Shown here in pieces: positions 28,369 through 36,590 of a stretch of 64,000 nt of DNA (position 1 is its first letter; each line of letters opens with the position of its first letter). Source of the stretch: Maricurvus nonylphenolicus (GTDB lineage Bacteria > Pseudomonadota > Gammaproteobacteria > Pseudomonadales > Cellvibrionaceae); NCBI RefSeq assembly GCF_042854845.1, contig NZ_AP031498.1, forward strand, positions 2,356,001 through 2,420,000, given 5' to 3'. A model generated the notes under the pieces. That model saw nothing but the letters and a program-made list of their open reading frames with translations, did no database searches and had not been told where the DNA came from. The translations under genes were made by a program, and so were the position numbers.

Positions 28369-29328
28369 CTATACCGTTTCAGGGCTATTGGATGGTTTGA
28401 TTGGATCGTTACCGGAGAGGCTTTCATCAAGCCCGTCGGATGTCGTATTTACTTGCCAGGATCTGGGGGCTGGGCCCTGATATTCGAGTGCTGAGCAGGG
28501 TAATGGGTAGAAGCTACCCGGCGGGTGGTTTTCAGCATCTGTGCCACAGGCTAAAAATCCCGCGCAACAGCAGAGCACAATAAAGTAATTGTATTGACGC
28601 GTGGTTAAACCTTGATCCGCACACAAGGCACCCATAATGGGGGAAATATTTAAACGTAATTTGGAGCCGCGTTGGATTAATTGAGTCTCCAGTGCAAACG
28701 CCAGTTGTAGATGTTCACCGTTCTCATATCCCAGCTCGGTCACCTTTTTCATCAGTGGCTCAATGCGTTCATCTTTTGGCGTAATCGGGCGGCCGAATCC
28801 TGGCAATCTGGCAAGATCGCGGTTTGGCCCCCGGGCAGAGTTACCTTGGCGAGGGGCTTCTAATGCGCGATCAATAATGTCATCGAGGCTGCGGCCCTGT
28901 TTAAACTGCAACAGACTTTGGCAAATGAAATCCATACTCGCGATTATTGGTCGGTTGCCGTAGATAATCGCCTCGCTGGTCGCAACTGCTGCGGCTGTCC
29001 CCAGTGCTGCAGTACTCCTGGCATTTCCGGCGATGGCTGCAACGCGGTTATTCCATAACCTGGGTTCGGGAAAACTGCCACAAATACTCCACAGACACTC
29101 AAGCAGATGGCATTGCTGCCTATTAAAGCGACGCTTGGTAATGGCAAACATGACCGTTGCCATCCAGCCTTCCTGGGCAACACCATTAAGCAGATCGGTA
29201 TGGTGAAGGGTAACGCCTTCACCGGGGTGCCAGCCTCCAAGTGTGGTGGACCAGTGCCCGATGGCTTCGGTGAGTTGGGCAATTTTTTCGGCATTTTCTT
29301 TTTTGCCGATGTCTGTGTGTTTACTCAT
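28369..29328 (-). CDS. Citrate-synthase-fold protein B, catalytic residues not found
   Basis: 319 residues, shorter than true citrate synthase (429 here). Recognisable parts: AAIAGNARSTAALGTAAAVA, LPGFGRPITPKDERIEPLM and LRLNISPIMGALCADQGL, which line up by eye with the three active-site segments of GltA. At those points the catalytic His, His and Asp of GltA are Tyr (in IIYGNRP), Arg (in GFGRPI) and Ser (in LNISPIMG). The C-terminal 50 residues are Pro/Ser-rich and lack family similarity. Start 29328 overlaps the previous stop by eight bases and has AAGGAT upstream; the track frame to 29361 adds 11 residues. It could be a lyase, a regulatory partner of protein A or a new transferase. Confidence 0.75.
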   Translation of the reverse strand: MSKHTDIGKKENAEKIAQLTEAIGHWSTTLGGWHPGEGVTLHHTDLLNGVAQEGWMATVMFAITKRRFNRQQCHLLECLWSICGSFPEPRLWNNRVAAIAGNARSTAALGTAAAVATSEAIIYGNRPIIASMDFICQSLLQFKQGRSLDDIIDRALEAPRQGNSARGPNRDLARLPGFGRPITPKDERIEPLMKKVTELGYENGEHLQLAFALETQLIQRGSKLRLNISPIMGALCADQGLTTRQYNYFIVLCCCAGFLACGTDAENHPPGSFYPLPCSALEYQGPAPRSWQVNTTSDGLDESLSGNDPIKPSNSPETV

Positions 29329-30124
29329 AAGCAGGATCCTTAATCTCCAGACCATCAGCATAGAAGGGGTATTGATCCCAGCCCTGTATGCGTTGCTCTA
29401 ACGAGTGGGCCGCCAATCCAGGAAGGCGCAGTAGCAGGAATAGCATCTCTGCCTGCTCTTCATGTAATCCCAGATCGGCCATTGCAGCGGCTGCAACACC
29501 GATCATTGATAAAGGCAGCTTGGCCCAGGATTCCAACTGGGGTCGGTGTTCCAAAAGCCAGGGGAGATGGGGGCCACAGGAAAACTGGTTTAGGTGTGTT
29601 AATGCCTGGCGCACCGGTGTGGTACAGCTGATGCCATTGATATCAAAACCCGGTGGGTATTCCAGCGGTAACCAGGTGTCGGCGTGGTCGAGTTTATGGG
29701 GTGTTTGCAGTGCACTTTGCCACTGTTGTAGATCGTGGGATGCCTTGTGAAATAACCTGACAGCATGCAGCAACTCCCTGCCTCCACCAATGTTACCTGC
29801 GGCAACGGCGAGCCCGGCCATCAAACACGCTGCGGCACCAGAGCCGCCTGCAGCGGCACTCATTGCGGACTGGCTGGCTGGGTCTCGCGGGCCCAGGTTC
29901 GCCAGACAAATAGATAAACCATTGAGCAATTGGCGTTGAGTCTTGGTCGCTGCTTCACCATGGATAAGCAGCCACAACATATCGATCATCTGTGCATGGG
30001 GTAATAGATCGCCATACACATCGTAACCACTGCACAGCGACTTTTGTGCTGCAAAGGGATTGTCAGCTTCGGCTATTTCTTTCCAAAACGACGATTTAAT
30101 CAGGGGGGCGGTATCAGTTGACAT
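29321..30124 (-). CDS. Citrate-synthase-fold protein A (citryl-CoA-lyase-like), catalytic residues not found
   Basis: 267 residues, close to the size of citryl-CoA-lyase-like proteins and missing the N-terminal part of full citrate synthase. The fold is suggested by GYDVYGDLLPHAQMIDMLWLL, AMSAAAGGSGAAACLMAGLA and KLPLSMIGVAAAAMADLGL. By-eye alignment to GltA puts Ile (in GNIGGGRE) where the first catalytic His should be, Ile or Asn (in PPGFDINGIS) for the second, and Leu (in KLPLSM) for the Asp. Overlaps the ThDP-enzyme gene by 11 bases and protein B by eight. Tandem placement suggests an A-B heteromer. Confidence 0.72.
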   Translation of the reverse strand: MSTDTAPLIKSSFWKEIAEADNPFAAQKSLCSGYDVYGDLLPHAQMIDMLWLLIHGEAATKTQRQLLNGLSICLANLGPRDPASQSAMSAAAGGSGAAACLMAGLAVAAGNIGGGRELLHAVRLFHKASHDLQQWQSALQTPHKLDHADTWLPLEYPPGFDINGISCTTPVRQALTHLNQFSCGPHLPWLLEHRPQLESWAKLPLSMIGVAAAAMADLGLHEEQAEMLFLLLRLPGLAAHSLEQRIQGWDQYPFYADGLEIKDPAYE

Positions 30125-32102
30125 GGGTTTTATCTTTATTTTTTGTTGTAAGAGGTGATGCGGGAGTTTCCGGTTCTGAACTAAGTGTTTGTGCCGGTGA
30201 CGATTCAGGTGTTGTCGTAGTTGCGGTTATATTTGAGGTTTTATTTGACGTTGTAGAGGAGCTCGTCGACGTTGGCTCTTTGGTTGTTTGCTGAGTAGCT
30301 TTGGGTGGTACGCGGGTATCTTTTAGAACCGCGATACGAGTACCTATCGGCGGTACTTCGTCGACATCTATGCGAACGTCCAGCAGTGTTGGCCCGGGCC
30401 GTGAACACAGCTTGTTGATATTGAGTTGTTTAAGGTCTCCAGCACTTTCGATACAAATGCCTTTGGCTCCCATGGCTTCGGCCATTTTGGCAAAGTCGGT
30501 AAAAGGCATGGCGGTACCGATAGATTCTGCACCACTCAGGCGTTGGCCATGTTTCACCATGCCGAGGGAGGAATCGTTTAACACCACAAAAATGATTGCC
30601 AATTGATGCTGAACGGCGACGGTGATTTCCTGGCCGCTCATGAGCAGGCTGCCGTCACCGGTAATGCAGACAACCGGCTGTTCCGGGCTGCCCAAGGCTG
30701 TACCAATAGCGCAACCGATTGCCCAGCCCATGGAGGAAAACTCCAGGCTGGCGCCGAAGAAAATACCGCGACGATTACGGCAGCCCGAGATACGGCGATC
30801 GAAAGGGTGCAAGTAATGAATTGCCCAGGCAAAGCTGGCACCGGTGTCTGCAAGGTAGCGTGTATGGGGAGGGAAGAGGTGCACCAGCTCCCGCATCAAG
30901 CGCTGGGGTTTTATCGGTACTTCTGTTGAGGTAAATGCCGATTCATTTTCTAACTGAAACTGATATTGGTAACTGGACACCGGGTTGGCAGGTGTTGCCC
31001 CTGCGCCAATATGTAATACCAGCTCGGCAAACACCTGCTGCAGATCACCGTGCATATGCAATCTGGCCATCGGGGTTTGCTTAAAGTGTTCCCACTGATC
31101 GTCGACATGGACCAGGCGATTGTTAAGCAGTAAACGGGCATCCCAACCGTTGGTCGCCCATTCACCCAGAGATGTGCCGATACAGAGTGTGGTTTGGCGT
31201 TCCGGATCAAGCAACACTTCTGTGGCGCTGGCGTGTCCGGCAAAACCGATAATGCCGGCAAATTGTGGGTGGTGAGGGTTGATTAGACCTTTGCCGTGCG
31301 GCGTTGTCAGAATGACGGCATCCAGCAGGTGGGCCAAACCTAAAATCTCCCCCAGCGCATCAACCGCACCTTCACCAATGACAAAAACGGGTTTGGTATC
31401 TTCTTTGAGGATGTCGACTAGCTTTTCTAACGCCACCGGGTCGAAGGTGGGTTTATTGGGTTTTAGGGCATCGAGATTAAATCGTGGCCGAATGCGGTTA
31501 ATGCGACTGCGCATTACATCCAGCGGCACACTGAGGTGTACCGGCCCCGGCGTGGGACCAAAGGCATGCATGATGGCGGTATAGAGTTTTTGCTCGAACT
31601 GGTCCGCGTGGGATACCAGGGTGTTGTAGCGTGTGCAGTAGGACATCATGCCGACAATATTGATGCCGGTGCATGAGGATTCCTGAAAAGCGTCTTTACC
31701 AAAGGTAGCCAGTGAGGTTTGTGCGGTAATCACCAACATGGGGACGCGGTTGGCGTAGGCGGAGGCAACACCGGTAATTAAGTTGGTTGCCCCTGGGCCT
31801 GTGGTGGCACAGCAAACACCGAGTTTGCCGGTTTGAGATGTATAGCCGTCAGCCATAAACGCGGCGCCGGTTTCATGGCGACTAATAATGGCTTTGGGTC
31901 CACCGCGGCGCTCACTGCGTGCCAGGGCGTTATATAGAGGTTCAATGGCGCCACCGGGAATGCCGAAGATATATTCGACACCCAGTTGCTGGAGATAGTG
32001 GATTAAGAGATCCCCAATTTCGTAGTCAGTCGAATTGTCCTTGGTGTTATTGCTACTGCTGGGGGTGGCTTTTTTAGGTTGTTGTTTTTCCGTGTCTGTC
32101 AT
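30114..32102 (-). CDS. ThDP-dependent enzyme resembling acetolactate synthase large subunit
   Basis: 662 residues. Pyrimidine-binding domain about 28-190 with the catalytic Glu in SRHETGAAFMADGY and GPGATNLITGVASA; central domain about 200-340; pyrophosphate-binding domain about 390-570 with GDGS then Asn 30 residues on (VVLNDSSLGMV). So it should be an active ThDP enzyme. The AHAS motif LGMVRQWQ, whose Trp governs 2-ketobutyrate preference, reads LGMVKHGQ here and no ilvN-like subunit is near; a role in branched-chain amino-acid synthesis is unlikely. The last 65 residues are a Ser/Thr/Pro-rich tail, odd for a cytosolic enzyme. Start 32102: AAGGA lies seven bases upstream; a longer frame to 32165 has no ribosome site. 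First large gene of the operon. Confidence 0.85.
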   Translation of the reverse strand: MTDTEKQQPKKATPSSSNNTKDNSTDYEIGDLLIHYLQQLGVEYIFGIPGGAIEPLYNALARSERRGGPKAIISRHETGAAFMADGYTSQTGKLGVCCATTGPGATNLITGVASAYANRVPMLVITAQTSLATFGKDAFQESSCTGINIVGMMSYCTRYNTLVSHADQFEQKLYTAIMHAFGPTPGPVHLSVPLDVMRSRINRIRPRFNLDALKPNKPTFDPVALEKLVDILKEDTKPVFVIGEGAVDALGEILGLAHLLDAVILTTPHGKGLINPHHPQFAGIIGFAGHASATEVLLDPERQTTLCIGTSLGEWATNGWDARLLLNNRLVHVDDQWEHFKQTPMARLHMHGDLQQVFAELVLHIGAGATPANPVSSYQYQFQLENESAFTSTEVPIKPQRLMRELVHLFPPHTRYLADTGASFAWAIHYLHPFDRRISGCRNRRGIFFGASLEFSSMGWAIGCAIGTALGSPEQPVVCITGDGSLLMSGQEITVAVQHQLAIIFVVLNDSSLGMVKHGQRLSGAESIGTAMPFTDFAKMAEAMGAKGICIESAGDLKQLNINKLCSRPGPTLLDVRIDVDEVPPIGTRIAVLKDTRVPPKATQQTTKEPTSTSSSTTSNKTSNITATTTTPESSPAQTLSSEPETPASPLTTKNKDKTHVN

Positions 32103-32262
32103 CATCTGGTCCTTGAACTGACTATTCCGAAGACAAGGAGAAGCTTTTCCGTTGCTACTTGTCATTTAAAGGATCAAGAAGGGGTTGTTAATTAACCATA
32201 GTCGAAAGCCGCTTTGATGCAATTTTGACCACTGAGTTCTCGTCGGGCCTAACAGGTGACAT

Positions 32263-32451
32263 TTAATGTTTTACAGGTTCTGGCTTTCGTTCATCCTGGC
32301 CCTGAAAGGTGGTTGAATGTTGTTCTTTTAGTCCAGGGCTTGCGTCAGCCGTTTCCAGCTGTTCCGGGCCAAGATCATTGGCTAGCCAACGGAAAAGGGT
32401 AGATAGGGTGTTATGGCTTTCAACACTCAGGTGGTGAAATGTCAGCTTCAT
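32263..32451 (-). CDS. Possible small protein at head of the operon
   Basis: 62 residues from ATG 32451, with CGGAG about nine bases upstream. Mixed polar sequence, MKLTFHHLSVESHNTLSTLF then RWLANDLGPEQLETA, no membrane segment, no family recognised. Codon choice looks coding-like (third positions vary, no rare-codon runs). It is the first frame of the transcript leading to the ThDP enzyme, 160 bases upstream of that gene. It could instead be part of an untranslated leader. Confidence 0.45.
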   Translation of the reverse strand: MKLTFHHLSVESHNTLSTLFRWLANDLGPEQLETADASPGLKEQHSTTFQGQDERKPEPVKH

Positions 32452-32531
32452 ATAATGCACTCCGGTTGGCCTACATTAACTATAGTCGGCTGCGGGAGTC
32501 TTCGCCGAATATATCTCTATAGCGCTTTGGA

Positions 32532-32547
32532 CTGTTTTTTAATACAG
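32532..32547. promoter_or_regulatory. Candidate LexA (SOS) box
   Basis: CTGTTTTTTAATACAG fits the gammaproteobacterial LexA pattern CTGT-N8-ACAG exactly, with A/T-rich spacer and the preferred outer A and T. It lies 47 bases before the PAS kinase start and 80 bases before the small ORF of the opposite operon, so it could control either or both. A 16-base match of eight fixed positions can occur by chance, hence moderate confidence. Confidence 0.5.
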
Positions 32548-32594
32548 TTATGCCACCTCAAGGACTGAAAGTAGCACTCGGAGAGAAAGACAGC

Positions 32595-34691
32595 ATGTCT
32601 GATGATTGTACGCCCGAAATTTCTTCCCCGGATATAACCACGTCTGGCGCTTCTGCCGATGCGGCGCGCCTGGCCAGATTCGATCGCATTGTTCGCGGTA
32701 CCAGCAGTGGTATGTGGGAGTGGGACCTTGCAGCAGATAATGTTAGTTTTTTTGGTGGATATTGGCGCCAATTAGGCTATTCAGATGAATTTCTAAGGCG
32801 TGTATTTGGCGTTGAGGGGTTGCGTGAATATTGCCATCCCGAAGACTGGGAGGCGCTTGCTGAGACGCTTCAGCGCGTATTAAAAGGCCAGGATGATTTG
32901 GTTCTCCCTATACGTATTCGCAATGCCAAAGGGGATTACTGCTGGACGCAAATCGAAGGCACTGCCAGCCGTGATGCTGAGGGGCGGGTCATTTTCCTGT
33001 CTGGCATCGGCTTTGATATCACCAGTCATAGGGAAACCGAGTTGTTATTGCGGCAAAGTGAAGAGCGTCATGCACGTATTTTGACGGCAACCAGCGATGG
33101 TATTTGGGAATGGTCTGCAGAAAGTGGTGGTTTCCACTTCTCCAGTCGCTGCTGGGAGCACCTGGGTTTCATGGATGGTGATGATTCCTACCTTGATGGA
33201 CGTAATCGCTTGCATGTCTGGCGTGAGCGTATTCATCCGGAGGATAGGGAGCGCTTCGATACCACCATGCTTGATCACCTGAAAAAGCGTGGCACCTTTG
33301 ATATTGAATACCGTATTGAGGGCAAGGACGGACGCTGGCGCTGGATTCGAGCCCGCGGCCAAGCCAGCTACGATCAGGGGGCCGACAAGCCGATACATGT
33401 ATCCGGCACCAATATGGATATTACCGACCAGAAGGAAGGGTTGGAAACCGAAGAAGATTTTATGCAGGCCGTGCGAATGTCCGGCACCAATATGGATATC
33501 ACCAAGCTTAAAGAAGCTGAGGAGAAGGTGCTGCAAGCTAAGGAAGATGCAGAAAGAGCCAACCAGGCAAAGTCAGACTTCCTGTCGAGCATGAGCCACG
33601 AGTTGCGCACGCCGCTAAATGCCATTTTGGGTTATACCCAGTTATTTGGTTTGGACAGTAATCTTACTGACAACCAACGGGAAAACGTGGCCGAGATTCG
33701 TAAGGCCGGCGAGTTGTTACTACAGCTTATTGGCGATGTGCTGGATCTGTCTAAAATTGAATCCGGCAAGCTGACCCTGTCAGTCGAACCCGTGATGCCT
33801 ATGCGTATTTTGCAAGAGTGCATTAAGCTAATTCAGCCCCTGGCAGAAACGAAAAATATTAAACTGTGGGCTACTCCCAATCAGCTGGCAGAGTGTTATA
33901 TACGCGCTGATGCTACCCGCTTAAAACAGGCCCTGTTAAACCTGATGAGTAATGCGGTGAAATACAATCAGGAGGGTGGCGATGTTGAAATCAGCTTTGT
34001 CGAACCTGATGAGGGTTTGCTGCGTATTGAGGTCAGGGATACCGGGCCAGGTATTCCACTGGAGCGCCAATCAGAGGTGTTCGAACCCTTTAACCGGCTT
34101 GGTGCGGAAGGTAGCAGTATCGAAGGTTCCGGGGTTGGTTTGATTATCACCAAGCGGCTGGTCAATATGATGGGCGGTGAATTGTCGTTTGTTAGTCGAG
34201 AGGGGCAGGGTACACGCTTCTGGTTAGAGTTGCCCTTGGTTAAAGAGTGGTCGACCAAAAGTGTCGTGACCCCAACCGAGGTTCAGCCTCTGGCGAATGA
34301 GTTAACTGAACTTAAGATACAGGGGCGCAAACGTATTCTCTATATAGAGGATAACCCTTCCAACCTGCGCTTGATGGAACAGTTGTTAATGCGTTATCCG
34401 CAGTTGGAACTGCTAACCGCCAATGAAGCCTTCTACGGGGTTTACCGTGCCCGTACCGAATCCCCGGATATGATTATCCTGGATATTAACTTGCCAGGTA
34501 TGGATGGCTTTGAGGCGCTGTCTGTTTTGCGTCAGGACCGTAAGACTGGCGAGCTACCGATTATTGCCCTGTCGGCCAATGCGATGTCTTATGATTTGGA
34601 GCGAGGCAAAGAAGCGGGCTTTGATGAGTATCTGACTAAGCCGTTGGAGCTGGATAAACTTATCGAGGCGTTTAACAAGCTGTTAGGGTAA
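32595..34691 (+). CDS. PAS-PAS hybrid histidine kinase with C-terminal receiver
   Basis: 698 residues, no membrane segment or signal peptide, so cytoplasmic. Two PAS domains of the PAS_3 style (about 28-145 and 160-275; WEWDLAADNVSFF, IHPEDRERF), an extra partial repeat of the PAC end, a coiled coil about 305-328, HisKA with His335 (SHELRTPLNA), HATPase (NLMSNAVKYN, DTGPGI, GSGVGL) to about 555, and a receiver about 575-695 with Asp in MIILDINLPGMDG. Start ATG 32595 has GGAGAG upstream; a frame to 32550 adds 15 unsupported residues. Divergent from the ThDP/citrate-synthase-like operon and a natural candidate to regulate it. Confidence 0.93.
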   Translation: MSDDCTPEISSPDITTSGASADAARLARFDRIVRGTSSGMWEWDLAADNVSFFGGYWRQLGYSDEFLRRVFGVEGLREYCHPEDWEALAETLQRVLKGQDDLVLPIRIRNAKGDYCWTQIEGTASRDAEGRVIFLSGIGFDITSHRETELLLRQSEERHARILTATSDGIWEWSAESGGFHFSSRCWEHLGFMDGDDSYLDGRNRLHVWRERIHPEDRERFDTTMLDHLKKRGTFDIEYRIEGKDGRWRWIRARGQASYDQGADKPIHVSGTNMDITDQKEGLETEEDFMQAVRMSGTNMDITKLKEAEEKVLQAKEDAERANQAKSDFLSSMSHELRTPLNAILGYTQLFGLDSNLTDNQRENVAEIRKAGELLLQLIGDVLDLSKIESGKLTLSVEPVMPMRILQECIKLIQPLAETKNIKLWATPNQLAECYIRADATRLKQALLNLMSNAVKYNQEGGDVEISFVEPDEGLLRIEVRDTGPGIPLERQSEVFEPFNRLGAEGSSIEGSGVGLIITKRLVNMMGGELSFVSREGQGTRFWLELPLVKEWSTKSVVTPTEVQPLANELTELKIQGRKRILYIEDNPSNLRLMEQLLMRYPQLELLTANEAFYGVYRARTESPDMIILDINLPGMDGFEALSVLRQDRKTGELPIIALSANAMSYDLERGKEAGFDEYLTKPLELDKLIEAFNKLLG

Positions 34692-34700
34692 GTATGAGGC

Positions 34701-34729
34701 TGGGGTCCGACCCTGCGGGTCGTACCCCA
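34701..34729. repeat. Palindromic hairpin, near copy of the 2204-2230 element
   Basis: TGGGGTCCGACCC and GGGTCGTACCCCA around TGC, 13-bp stem with one mismatch. As with the first copy, it sits between convergent genes (PAS kinase and suhB), 10 bases after a stop codon. The same loop TGC and core GACCC-TGC-GGGTC are kept. Confidence 0.6.
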
Positions 34730-34744
34730 AAAGCTGGCACAAAC

Positions 34745-35545
34745 TTAGATCTTGCTCATATGCTTGCCAACAATCTGCAGCAGCGGCTTAAACACTTTAG
34801 GACTGGCGCAAACCACATGGCCCGTATCCATAAAGCTGTTGCCACCACGGAAGTCGCTGATCAGACCGCCGGCTTCTTTCACCAGCAATACACCCGCAGC
34901 AATATCCCACTGCTTAAGATTCATTTCCCAAAAGCCATCAAAACGACCGGCAGCAACATAGGCTAAATCCAGAGAGGCTGCGCCAGGGCGGCGAATCCCC
35001 GCAGTCTGACCGGCGATTTCCTGCAGAGCGGCCAGATATGGGGTCATGTTATCCAGAGCGAAACCGCTGAAAGGGATGCCGGTACCGATTAAAGCGCCAT
35101 CCAAACCACGACGGCTGGTAACACGAATACGACGACCATTCAGTGCCGCACCGCGACCACGACTGGCAGTAAACTCTTCGCGCTTAATAGGGTCGAGAAC
35201 CACGGCATGCTCAACCTGGCCTTTGTGCAGGCAGGCAATAGAGATCGCAAAGTGGGGGATACCGTGTATGAAGTTGGTGGTGCCATCCAGTGGGTCAATA
35301 ATCCACTCGTAGTCGCTGTCTGCATCGCCGCTGGTACCTGTCTCTTCACCGGTAATGCGGTGATCAGGGTAGGCTTTACGCAGGTGATAGATAATTTCCT
35401 TCTCGGAAGCTTTATCCACTTCAGTGACAAAGTCATTGCGTCCTTTTTCTTCAAAGTTCACAACATCAACACGCTCTAACGCGCGCTCAATCATTTCGCC
35501 TGCCTTGCGCGCAGCACGCAGGGCAATCGTCAACATGGGTTCCAT
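34745..35545 (-). CDS. suhB: Inositol-1-monophosphatase family protein
   Basis: 266 residues. Mg-dependent phosphatase fold with the metal-binding motif IIDPLDGTTNFIHG and the second motif EMNLKQWDIAAGVLLVKEAGG (given in part). In enterobacteria SuhB also acts as a NusA-linked factor in rRNA transcription antitermination. The opening MEPMLTIALRAARKAGE is typical. Divergent from trmJ, the same arrangement as in Pseudomonas. Confidence 0.95.
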   Translation of the reverse strand: MEPMLTIALRAARKAGEMIERALERVDVVNFEEKGRNDFVTEVDKASEKEIIYHLRKAYPDHRITGEETGTSGDADSDYEWIIDPLDGTTNFIHGIPHFAISIACLHKGQVEHAVVLDPIKREEFTASRGRGAALNGRRIRVTSRRGLDGALIGTGIPFSGFALDNMTPYLAALQEIAGQTAGIRRPGAASLDLAYVAAGRFDGFWEMNLKQWDIAAGVLLVKEAGGLISDFRGGNSFMDTGHVVCASPKVFKPLLQIVGKHMSKI

Positions 35546-35720
35546 GGTGCACCAATCAACTTAAACTGTATAAAGAACGGGCCGCTGACCGCAGGAACGG
35601 GTCGCGCCATAAAAAGAGCGTGGATTATAGCAGTGAGTGCGATCAGATACTATTAGGATTCTAGCTGATTTGCTAAAATCCGCGCCCGCATTTGTAGCTA
35701 TATCCATTAGGAACCCTTTC

Positions 35721-36479
35721 ATGACCGATAAGCGCTTCGAAAATATCCGTGTTGTACTTGTGAATACGACCCACCCGGGCAATATCGGAGGCGCTGCAAG
35801 GGCCATGAAAAATATGGGCTTATCCCAGTTGTATTTGGTAGACCCCAAAGATTACCCGGCAGATAAGGCAGTCTGGCGTGCATCCAATGCTCAGGATGTA
35901 CTGGAGAGCGCTGTAGTCGTCGATACCCTGGATGAGGCCATTGCCGATTGTGGGCTAGTGGTAGGAACCAGCGCCCGTGAGCGTCGTATCCCCTGGCCAC
36001 TAGTGACCCCAAGGGAGTGCGGTGAGCGCGCCTGGGCTGAAGCCAATCATCACCCTGTGGCGATAGTATTTGGTCGAGAAGATCGTGGTCTCACCAATGA
36101 AGAGCTACAAAAGTGTAATTACCACGTACATATCCCATCGAACCCGGAGTACAGCTCTCTTAACCTGGCTACAGCGGTACAGGTATTGTGCTATGAAATG
36201 CGCATGGCCTACCTCACCGAGAAAGATGGTCAGCTGCCTACCTTTGATGACTGGGATCAGCCGCCTGCTGATAGCAAGGCGATTGAGCTGTATTTTGAGC
36301 ATTTGGAAGATACCCTGCATCAGCTGGGCTTTATTACTCCAGATAACCCGCGTCAGACCATGACCCGTTTACGTCGCCTCTATAACCGTATCCGCCTCGA
36401 TGAGATGGAGTTGAGTATTATGCGCGGCATGCTGACATCGATTAAGAACTACATCCATAAGCACCCCGGCGATAAGTAA
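35721..36479 (+). CDS. trmJ: tRNA (cytidine/uridine-2'-O-)-methyltransferase TrmJ
   Basis: SPOUT-fold enzyme that 2'-O-methylates residue 32 of certain tRNAs with SAM. 252 residues; conserved NTTHPGNIGGAARAMKNMGL, VFGREDRGLTNEEL and the knot region IPSNPEYSSLNLATAVQVL are visible, followed by a C-terminal helical extension. ATG 35721 has TTAGGA eight bases upstream; a frame back to 35637 adds 28 residues that do not look like the family. In Pseudomonas cysE normally sits between this gene and iscR; it is absent here. Confidence 0.95.
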   Translation: MTDKRFENIRVVLVNTTHPGNIGGAARAMKNMGLSQLYLVDPKDYPADKAVWRASNAQDVLESAVVVDTLDEAIADCGLVVGTSARERRIPWPLVTPRECGERAWAEANHHPVAIVFGREDRGLTNEELQKCNYHVHIPSNPEYSSLNLATAVQVLCYEMRMAYLTEKDGQLPTFDDWDQPPADSKAIELYFEHLEDTLHQLGFITPDNPRQTMTRLRRLYNRIRLDEMELSIMRGMLTSIKNYIHKHPGDK

Positions 36480-36540
36480 GGTAAGGAGAAAGAGGCAAAG
36501 GTAATAAGGATAGTTTTTCTTATTATATTTAGGATCTGTA

Positions 36541-36590
36541 ATTCCCGACTAAAACACTAGGGTATATACTTGACTAAAGCGCTGGGTTTT
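36541..36590 (+). promoter_or_regulatory. Two abutting IscR type-1 operator sites
   Basis: 36541-36565 matches the 25-base type-1 IscR pattern (ATASYYGACTRWWWYAGTCRRSTAT written by positions) at 22 of 25 positions, counted by hand, and 36566-36590 at about 18 of 25. They are directly head to tail and cover the -35 of the iscR promoter, as sites A and B do in E. coli. This implies repression by [2Fe-2S]-IscR of its own operon. Confidence 0.7.

Noticed and set aside
30114..32102. Annotation as biosynthetic acetolactate synthase (ilvB/ilvI)
   Set aside because: Substrate-specificity Trp motif is changed, no small subunit is adjacent and the operon is not for amino acids.
20678..34691. Recent horizontal transfer or genomic island
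   Set aside because: No integrase, transposase, tRNA edge or direct-repeat boundary was seen, and base composition does not differ clearly by eye from neighbours.
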